Positions 1 to 5,067 of a stretch of 7,474 bases of DNA are shown in pieces. The position numbers were made by a program, and so were the translations under genes. The notes below the pieces were generated by a model. That model had not been told where the DNA came from. It saw nothing but the letters and a program-made list of their open reading frames with translations, and did no database searches. How positions within the stretch are numbered: position 1 is the first letter of the stretch; each line of letters starts with the position of its first letter. The DNA comes from Chlamydiota bacterium (GTDB lineage: Bacteria > Chlamydiota > Chlamydiia > Chlamydiales > Waddliaceae): the NCBI GenBank assembly GCA_011065005.1, contig JAAKFP010000119.1, positions 1 through 7,474 of the forward strand, written 5' to 3'.

Positions 1-149
1 CCTTGAATCTTCTTTTGTCATAAGAGAAGCACGGTAATTTCTGGCCTAAAGAGCCTCGTCACATAGGAGTGCGGAACGGAAAAATTTATGAAAAAGTTGC
101 GCTAACTGCGTTTTTTAGGATGATATGATCATTATAAAATAAAAAAATA
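1..149. other. left-edge stretch with no convincing gene; possible gene ends or remnants
   Basis: Three short open stretches touch this region and none can be called a gene. On the + strand the frame from position 2 is open to a TAA at 35-37 (11 codons), which could be the last codons of an upstream gene. Also on the + strand a frame runs without a stop from 24 to a TGA at 126-128 (34 codons). It has a protein-like composition but no start codon with a binding site, so it could be a remnant. On the - strand an ATG at 19-21 opens a frame reading MTKEDSR off the left edge, without a recognisable Shine-Dalgarno sequence. The gene left of sctJ in Chlamydia (lipA) is not recognisable here. The last bases (136-150) are A/T-only. 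Confidence 0.3.
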
Positions 150-223
150 TTTACCACCGAGTTCACAGAGCCCACAGAGAGAAAAATGATTTTCTCAGTG
201 ATCTCGGTGCTCTCTGTGGTAAA
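150..223. repeat. imperfect inverted repeat made of 9-nt CAC-N-GAG units
   Basis: The left arm (150-186) and right arm (190-223) are imperfect reverse complements around a 3-nt centre, so the transcript could fold into a long hairpin. Each arm holds three consecutive 9-nt units. On the left they are CACCGAGTT, CACAGAGCC and CACAGAGAG (155-181). Read on the minus strand, the right arm has CACAGAGAG, CACCGAGAT and CACTGAGAA (192-218). The outer ends TTTACCAC/GTGGTAAA and inner ends GAGAAAA/TTTTCTC match. An A-rich tract precedes it and a T-rich tract (225-234) follows it, so it could stop transcription in both directions. Short CACAGAG-type intergenic repeats are known from many bacterial genomes, so it may be one copy of a dispersed element. 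Copy number cannot be judged from this window. Confidence 0.75.
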
Positions 224-235
224 GTTTTTTCTTTA

Positions 236-364
236 AGTTGACGGCATTGCGTGAACATGTACTTGCGATGAACCAGATTTGCTAGATTTTCTTTTTTTTA
301 GTAGAAAAATAATATATATGCTAGCATGCCAAGTACTAGGGAAAAATAATAGAGATGGAATGTT
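236..364 (+). promoter_or_regulatory. leader and probable promoter region of the sctJ operon
   Basis: This is the only sizeable non-coding space in front of the six-gene T3SS block, so the operon promoter should lie here. A good -35-like TTGACG is present at 238-243, but no good -10 box follows at 16-18 bp (the best is TACTTG at 260-265). AT-rich -10-like hexamers exist further down (TAGATT 283-288, TAATAT 310-315) without a matching -35. A perfect 10-bp palindrome, ATGCTAGCAT (318-327), lies 37 bp before the sctJ start and could be an operator half or chance. A weak ribosome binding site (GATGGA, 354-359) precedes the sctJ ATG. No sigma factor can be assigned. Confidence 0.3.
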
Positions 365-1378
365 ATGCAGAAACAAAATGTGATTACTAACAAACCCATC
401 GCAAGGACGCTCTATCTTTTGCTTCTTTGCTGCCTATGTATCCCCCTTTTGACAAGCTGCGAGTCCAGAAATGCAATCGTCAATAGGCTCGACGAAAAAG
501 AAGCGAACGAGATCATCGTATTTCTCTCAACGAAAGGGATCGAGGCGATAAAGGAGCAAAGCGCCGACTCTGGCGGTGCAGGTGCTCAAAAGCAAATCCT
601 TTGGGATGTCACTGTCTCTGCCGAGCAAACAACGCGGGCGATGTCCATTTTGAACCAGAGTGGTCTTCCCAGGCGACGCGGTCAAACGCTGTTGGGGATC
701 TTTTCTGATGTGGGACTAGTCCCTTCCGAGATGCAAGAACGGATCCGCTATCAGGCAGGTCTCGCTGAACAGATAGCAAGTACAATACGAAAAATCGATG
801 GAATCCTAGACTCTGAAGTGCAAATTTCCTTTCCCGAAGATGATCCCCTGAACCCAGGGAAAAAGAAAGGGGAAATTACCTCATCCGTTTACATCAAACA
901 CTCAGGAGTCCTTGACGATCCCAACACACACTTGATCACCAAAATCAAGAGACTTGTATCTGCCAGTGTCACCGGACTAAAATATGACAATGTTACCATT
1001 ATCCCCGACAGAGCACGATTTAGCGACTTTCCTATTGGACTACAGGCAATAAGAGAAGAAGAAAAAGAATTTGTCAAAACCTGGACAATCATTGTCGCTA
1101 AAGAATCGCTAACTCGATTTCGAATGATCTTTTTCATTTTAACCGTTGGACTTTTGATCTTATTACTAGCTTTCATTTGGATTGGATGGAAAACGTACCC
1201 CATTCTGAAACAGCATGGTGGATTGCCAAGCCTTTTTTCCCTAGCGCCTCTTGTTGAGGAAGCAAAACGTGAGGAAGAAGAAGTCGTAGAAGAGGAAGAA
1301 GAAGGCGCAGAAGGCGAAGAGGAAGAGGGAAAAGAGGAGGAAGAAAAAGAAGAAGGATCTCCTGCTGATGTTACATGA
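365..1378 (+). CDS. sctJ: T3SS inner-membrane ring lipoprotein SctJ (CdsJ/YscJ family)
   Basis: SctJ forms the periplasmic part of the T3SS inner-membrane ring and is the relative of flagellar FliF. The 337-residue product has a lipoprotein signal: basic start, hydrophobic stretch at about 16-29 and lipobox LLTSC with the acylated cysteine at 32. Two ring-building domains follow (about 34-96 and 115-220). The family pattern is clear around 101-141, with LPRRRG, LLGIFSDVGLVPSE, then QERIRYQAGLAEQIASTI. A C-terminal membrane helix spans about 254-274, as in YscJ and CdsJ. The start is supported by the signal peptide directly after it and a weak GATGGA site. The cytoplasmic tail (298-337) is odd: 22 of its 40 residues are glutamate. 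It is the first gene of the block, 18 bp before the next gene. Identity is near certain from motifs and gene order. Confidence 0.96.
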   Translation: MQKQNVITNKPIARTLYLLLLCCLCIPLLTSCESRNAIVNRLDEKEANEIIVFLSTKGIEAIKEQSADSGGAGAQKQILWDVTVSAEQTTRAMSILNQSGLPRRRGQTLLGIFSDVGLVPSEMQERIRYQAGLAEQIASTIRKIDGILDSEVQISFPEDDPLNPGKKKGEITSSVYIKHSGVLDDPNTHLITKIKRLVSASVTGLKYDNVTIIPDRARFSDFPIGLQAIREEEKEFVKTWTIIVAKESLTRFRMIFFILTVGLLILLLAFIWIGWKTYPILKQHGGLPSLFSLAPLVEEAKREEEEVVEEEEEGAEGEEEEGKEEEEKEEGSPADVT

Positions 1379-1396
1379 ATATAGCCCAGGTAAGCC

Positions 1397-2263
1397 ATGC
1401 AAGATAAAAGTTCGATGATGTTACGCTTACTTCTGAACCGCTACCATGAGGGCACTACAGAGTCTGTGCTTAAAGGATTGCCGGAAGAAGAAAGAAGAAA
1501 GGTTCTAGACCTTCCCCTTGTTTCTAAGGATGTGTTGCCAGCGCTTAGGCAGCCTATAGAGGCTATGCAACATGTCCACTACTCTTGGCTCATTCCACAA
1601 CTGCAAAGTATTTCCAAGAGAAAGTTGCGTTTGGTTATCTCCATTTTGCCAGAACACCTCGCCACAAAACTTTGTGATACGTTAAAGATGACTTCAAAAC
1701 CTTTAACACTATCCACGCCGATGCGATCCTTTCTTCGAAGTCAGCTGCACAATGCTATTGAATTCAACGATGTTCTCCCTGTAGAGTATCTTCCTGCAAC
1801 GGAAATGACTCGAGTGGCTAAACTTCGCAAGCGTGAACTTGTGGATTTGATCGATTACCTTGGCCTTTATGACTTGGCGGAAGAGATCAAACACATTGTG
1901 GATAGAAAGCTACTGAAGAGTCTTTACGAGTGTTTATCTAAAAAAAAGCATATTTTTTTAAGAGAATGCCTGCACCAAAGAGAGAAGTTAGTCACCCAAA
2001 GGCTTCAATTGGAACATTGGGATGGCGATTGCCAAAAGTTGGCGAAGCTTCTTCATCATAGAGGCATGGTACGCTTGGGATATGCCCTGTCAGGTCAGCA
2101 TCCGGATCTTTTGTGGCATATCACCCACATTCTTGACACAGGCAGAGGAGAAAAGCTATCCAGATATTACCACAAAGAGGGGATTCCAGGCGTTACTCAG
2201 GCACTCAAGAAACAAGTTCAAATAGTATTAAAAGAATTTAACAAGAGAGAAAGAAGTGAGTAA
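1397..2263 (+). CDS. T3SS protein in the SctK position (CT560-like), probable sorting-platform component
   Basis: This 288-residue protein is encoded between sctJ and sctL, the place of the conserved but poorly described CT560 gene in Chlamydia, of yscK in Yersinia and of fliG between fliF and fliH in flagellar operons. It has no signal peptide or membrane segment, so it is predicted to be cytoplasmic. It looks mostly helical and is rich in Leu, Lys, Arg and His. A conserved-looking stretch lies in the C-terminal third: LGYALSGQHPDLLWHITHILDTGRGEKL. Its Gly-x-Ala-Leu-x-Gly...Leu-Leu-Trp pattern is reminiscent of SctK proteins, but I would not call the family on that alone. The ATG at 1397 follows sctJ by 18 bp with only a weak binding site (AGG). 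The next in-frame ATGs, at 1415 and 1418, are possible. The end overlaps sctL by 8 bp, which suggests translational coupling. A T3SS role is likely; the exact component is inferred. Confidence 0.8.
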   Translation: MQDKSSMMLRLLLNRYHEGTTESVLKGLPEEERRKVLDLPLVSKDVLPALRQPIEAMQHVHYSWLIPQLQSISKRKLRLVISILPEHLATKLCDTLKMTSKPLTLSTPMRSFLRSQLHNAIEFNDVLPVEYLPATEMTRVAKLRKRELVDLIDYLGLYDLAEEIKHIVDRKLLKSLYECLSKKKHIFLRECLHQREKLVTQRLQLEHWDGDCQKLAKLLHHRGMVRLGYALSGQHPDLLWHITHILDTGRGEKLSRYYHKEGIPGVTQALKKQVQIVLKEFNKRERSE

Positions 2264-2939
2264 GAAATTTTTCTCATTAATTCATGGAGACAAAGTCCAC
2301 GTTGCTCCTGACACAAAAGTGATTCCAGGTAAAGATTTTTCTAAGATTGTTACTGCAAAAGAAGTGCTTCAGGAAGTGAAAAAAGATGCAGAGCAGTACA
2401 AAATTGAGGTGACTTCTGAGTGTGAAACATGGAAAGAGCAGGCGCAAAAGGAGGGCTTTGAGCTAGGTTATACCGAGTGGGTCGAAAAGATTGCTGATTT
2501 AGAAGAGGAGATCGCTAAAGTTCGTAGCGATATGGAGAGGATTGCCGTTCCCATCGCTCTTAAGGCAGCAAAGAAGATTGTCGGTAGAGAATTGGAGATT
2601 TCAGATTCTGCAGTTGTGGACATAATAAGAAACACCTTGAAAGCTGTAGCACAACACAAAAAAATTGTCATTTACGTGAATCCAAAAGAGCTTGAGCAGG
2701 TAGAGAAGAGCCGGGAAAACATAAAGAAGGTTTTCGAACACCTGGAAACTCTTTCCATTCGACCGCAAGACGACATAGATTCCGGTGGATGTGTGGTCGA
2801 AACAGAGGCGGGGATCATCAACGCACAGCTTGAAAATCAATGGATGATTTTGGAGGCCGCCTTTCAGAAACTTATAAAGAAGCAGTCTCCGCCATCTCTA
2901 AAGAAAGCAGTACAGGAAGAGCGGAAAGAAGAAGATTAA
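2256..2939 (+). CDS. sctL: T3SS stator/ATPase regulator SctL (CdsL/YscL/FliH family)
   Basis: SctL is the cytoplasmic stalk protein that binds and controls the export ATPase SctN and links it to the sorting platform. The product is 227 residues, close to the family size. It begins with a short non-helical part, followed by a charged, probably coiled-coil region (about 34-97) containing the FliH-like pattern QAQKEGFELGY. A C-terminal domain follows, with ALKAAKKIVGREL (101-113) and the family hallmark DIDSGGCVVETEAGIINAQLE (173-193). The start is a GTG at 2256, chosen because it is preceded by AAGAGAGA and gives the usual MSKKFFSLI-type chlamydial N-terminus. It overlaps the previous stop by 8 bp. 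The tail is Lys/Glu rich. Gene order sctJ-x-sctL-sctR and the motif agree, so identity is firm. Confidence 0.95.
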   Translation: MSKKFFSLIHGDKVHVAPDTKVIPGKDFSKIVTAKEVLQEVKKDAEQYKIEVTSECETWKEQAQKEGFELGYTEWVEKIADLEEEIAKVRSDMERIAVPIALKAAKKIVGRELEISDSAVVDIIRNTLKAVAQHKKIVIYVNPKELEQVEKSRENIKKVFEHLETLSIRPQDDIDSGGCVVETEAGIINAQLENQWMILEAAFQKLIKKQSPPSLKKAVQEERKEED

Positions 2940-2955
2940 GGGATGATAGGAAAAA

Positions 2956-2977
2956 AAGAGGGAAGTTGGGAATCATG
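2956..2977 (+). promoter_or_regulatory. ribosome binding site that decides the sctR start
   Basis: AAAGAGGGAAG (2956-2966) lies about 8 nt before the ATG at 2975, with a second GGG/GGGA closer in (2968-2971). No purine-rich site precedes the alternative in-frame starts at 2840 or 2999. The sctT start at 4175 carries nearly the same context (AAAAAGAGGGAATCATG), which supports choosing 2975 for sctR. Confidence 0.7.
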
Positions 2978-3862
2978 ATAACATCGAAAGTTTTTTCTAT
3001 GAGAACGCTACTTATTTGCATTGCCATCATCGGTGTATTGTGGGTTTCTCCTGCGCAGCTCTTTTCTCAGGCACGTGTGACAAACTCTGTCAGCAAACCG
3101 ACAGCAAAACAGATTGCTCAGGCTGCTCCAACTCCTCAAAAGGAAAAGGGTCCTCAGGAGCAGCTCCTAGAACGTTTTGATACCACGTTCAAAAGACCAT
3201 CCCTTCTGACACAAGCTGTAGTTTTGACGCTGTTGTCGATGTTACCCTTCATCGTCATGATCCTTACCTCCTTTCTGAAAATCGTCATCGTGCTTTCATT
3301 GCTGCGGAATGCTTTAGGGGTGCAGCAAGCGCCACCAAACCAGATCATCAACGGAATCGCCTTCATGCTCAGCCTTTTTATTATGTACCCTACAGTTGTG
3401 AAGATGTATGAAGCTTCCCGCGAGGTAATCTATCGTTCCGAAATTCCAGAATCCCTAATCTCTCCAGGATCTTCGGCCTACATTCTAGAAATCGCTTCGG
3501 CAACCCAAGGACCTCTTCGTGATTTCCTAAAAGACAACTCAAGCATCAAGCACAGGGCACTGTTTTATCGGATGGCCTATAAAGTTCTTCCCGATGAATA
3601 CCGGCCGGATCTTAAACCCGAAGACTTCATCATTGTGGTTCCCTCATACATTACGAGTCAGCTCAAAGATGCATTCGAAATCGGAGTTCTGATCTATATA
3701 CCCTTTTTCGTTATTGATCTTGTCACGTCGAACATCCTTCTAGCTATGGGGATGATGATGCTTTCGCCAGTGACGATTTCGATGCCCCTAAAGCTCTTTT
3801 TGCTCGTCATGTTGGACGGATGGACCTTGCTCGTTGAAGGGTTAGTCAATACATTTCGCTAA
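2975..3862 (+). CDS. sctR: T3SS export gate protein SctR (CdsR/FliP family) with N-terminal signal-like segment
   Basis: SctR forms the core of the inner-membrane export gate together with SctS and SctT. From the ATG at 2975 it has 295 residues. A signal-peptide-like segment comes first (about 9-33, hydrophobic 11-24, possible cleavage after LFSQA). A hydrophilic Gln/Pro/Lys-rich linker covers 34-76, and the FliP-family core follows. That core includes the signature LTSFLKIVIVLSLLR (97-111) then ALGVQQAPPNQII (113-125), and near the end VVPSYITSQLKDAFEIG and MMLSPVTISMPLKLF. About four membrane helices are predicted in the core. The frame is open upstream to an ATG at 2840 inside sctL, but that one has no binding site. 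The ATG at 2975 has GAGGGAAG (2959-2966) before it and leads directly into the signal sequence. An ATG at 2999 is a weaker alternative. The gap to sctL is 35 bp. Confidence 0.95.
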   Translation: MITSKVFSMRTLLICIAIIGVLWVSPAQLFSQARVTNSVSKPTAKQIAQAAPTPQKEKGPQEQLLERFDTTFKRPSLLTQAVVLTLLSMLPFIVMILTSFLKIVIVLSLLRNALGVQQAPPNQIINGIAFMLSLFIMYPTVVKMYEASREVIYRSEIPESLISPGSSAYILEIASATQGPLRDFLKDNSSIKHRALFYRMAYKVLPDEYRPDLKPEDFIIVVPSYITSQLKDAFEIGVLIYIPFFVIDLVTSNILLAMGMMMLSPVTISMPLKLFLLVMLDGWTLLVEGLVNTFR

Positions 3863-3873
3863 GAGGAAAAACC

Positions 3874-4152
3874 ATGTTTCAGACCCATGTTGTTCAGCTC
3901 GCTTATCAAGGATTGCTACTGATTCTCATCCTTTCTGCACCACCGATATTGATCAGCATGTTTTTTGGTATTCTCGTTGCCGTCTTTCAGGCGGCAACAC
4001 AAATTCAGGAACAAACACTCTCCTTTACGATCAAACTCGTTGCGGTCACTTTGACCTTGATGTTTCTTGGAGGATGGCTCGGAGCACAAATCATGTCCTT
4101 TGCCACAAATATTTTTGTCAATTTTCCTAGGTGGAGTCTTGGTGCAGCTTAA
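3874..4152 (+). CDS. sctS: T3SS export gate protein SctS (CdsS/FliQ family)
   Basis: SctS is the small two-helix membrane protein of the export gate that packs against the SctR/SctT core. The 92-residue length is typical of the family. Two membrane helices are seen (about 12-36 and 52-76), with the family signature AVFQAATQIQEQTLSFTIKL (36-55) between them and the PP pair at 23-24 in the first helix. The ATG at 3874 has an AAGAGGAAAA binding site and starts 11 bp after the sctR stop, so the two genes are probably translated from one message. All expected parts are present and nothing looks damaged. Confidence 0.97.
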   Translation: MFQTHVVQLAYQGLLLILILSAPPILISMFFGILVAVFQAATQIQEQTLSFTIKLVAVTLTLMFLGGWLGAQIMSFATNIFVNFPRWSLGAA

Positions 4153-4174
4153 TTGAGTATAAAAAGAGGGAATC

Positions 4175-5023
4175 ATGACTGACAGCTACTGGACCTTATT
4201 TATGAATAGTGCTTTAGCTTCAGAAAACCCCAATGCTGCCCTCACCCTGCTTTTTCTTTTCTTGGGACGGATATTGCCGATTATTGCCCAATCCCCATTC
4301 TTTGGGGCGCGGGTACTTCCACACCCCGTAAAGCTTGCTTTTGCCCTTACCCTTTTCGCAATTTTTCTTCCTAAGCTGGTCGTGGTTTCCACCACCACCC
4401 TGACGTTTTCGCCCCTTTCTATCCTCTACCTTGTTAAGGAAATCTTCATTGGGTACATCATAGGGTTTCTTATCAGCATCCCCTTTACCATTGTACAGTC
4501 CGCAGGGATGTTCATCGACCATCAAAGGGGTGGCGCTAGCCTTATGGTCAATGACCCTACGATGCAGAACCAATCCTCCCCCTTGGGAACCATGTTTAAC
4601 TTGGTCTTGATCTATCTTTTTTTTCTAATGGATGGCCCTTTCCTATTTATTGAGGCCATCATGACATCGTATGAGGTTGTTCCGCCCGACCAGTTTATCA
4701 ATCCCTACTTTTTTGAACGGACTTCCGCTTTTTGGGATGTGGCGATTAAGCTGCTGAATACTTCTATGAAGCTCGCCATCCAATTGGCTTCTCCAGCGCT
4801 GATCGCCATCTTGATGACCGATGTGTTTCTTGGAATTGCTAACAGACTCGCACCTCAAGTGCAGATCACCTTCCTTGGATTGCCCCTCAAGTCGCTATTG
4901 GGACTAACGGTGATTTTTCTTGGATGGCAAGTTTTTACCGCACAAATAGTGAAAGAATCCTACTCCTGGCTCTATAAAATCCAAGAGGTCATCCTGATGT
5001 TCAAACCCATAACCGAAACCTGA
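4175..5023 (+). CDS. sctT: T3SS export gate protein SctT (CdsT/FliR family)
   Basis: SctT closes the export gate formed with SctR and SctS in the inner membrane and is the relative of flagellar FliR. The 282-residue product has about six hydrophobic segments. Family motifs are visible: LGRILPIIAQSPFFGARVLP near 30-49, then KEIFIGYIIGFL. GMFIDHQRGG (111-120) is followed by DPTMQNQSSPLGTMFN, the strongly conserved Asp-x-Gln-Arg-Gly and Gln-Ser-Ser part of the family. The late segment LASPALIAILMTDVFLGIANRLAPQVQI also matches FliR/SctT. A strong AAAAAGAGGG site (4161-4170) precedes the ATG, 22 bp after sctS. It is the last gene of the block. sctU, which follows sctT in many other bacteria, is absent here; it is also elsewhere in Chlamydia. 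Confidence 0.96.
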   Translation: MTDSYWTLFMNSALASENPNAALTLLFLFLGRILPIIAQSPFFGARVLPHPVKLAFALTLFAIFLPKLVVVSTTTLTFSPLSILYLVKEIFIGYIIGFLISIPFTIVQSAGMFIDHQRGGASLMVNDPTMQNQSSPLGTMFNLVLIYLFFLMDGPFLFIEAIMTSYEVVPPDQFINPYFFERTSAFWDVAIKLLNTSMKLAIQLASPALIAILMTDVFLGIANRLAPQVQITFLGLPLKSLLGLTVIFLGWQVFTAQIVKESYSWLYKIQEVILMFKPITET

Positions 5024-5028
5024 GGGAG

Positions 5029-5067
5029 CCGGAAATTGCTTTGTTTATGAGCAACGGTTCTTATTCT
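5029..5067. terminator. weak hairpin between the convergent gene ends
   Basis: In the 37-bp gap between the stops of sctT and the minus-strand gene, CCG (5029-5031) and TTGCT (5036-5040) can pair with AGCAA (5050-5054) and CGG (5055-5057), leaving a 4-nt bulge and a 9-nt loop. A T-rich stretch follows on the + strand (TTCTTATTCT, 5058-5067). The position suits a terminator for sctT, but the stem is short and interrupted, so this is a tentative call. Confidence 0.22.

Noticed and set aside
88..105. Tiny ATG frame (MKKLR) after a GGAACGGA site on the + strand
   Set aside because: Five codons only. No sign that it encodes anything or acts as a leader peptide for sctJ, which begins about 260 bp downstream.
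889..1398. 169-codon minus-strand frame opposite the end of sctJ
   Set aside because: Its long serine run is just the complement of the GAA/GAG glutamate codons of the SctJ tail. It has no family features and lies wholly antisense to a firm gene.
2840..2974. Upstream ATG extending sctR by 45 residues into sctL
   Set aside because: No ribosome binding site, a 100-bp overlap with sctL, and the added residues precede a clear signal sequence. The ATG at 2975 with GAGGGAAG is better.
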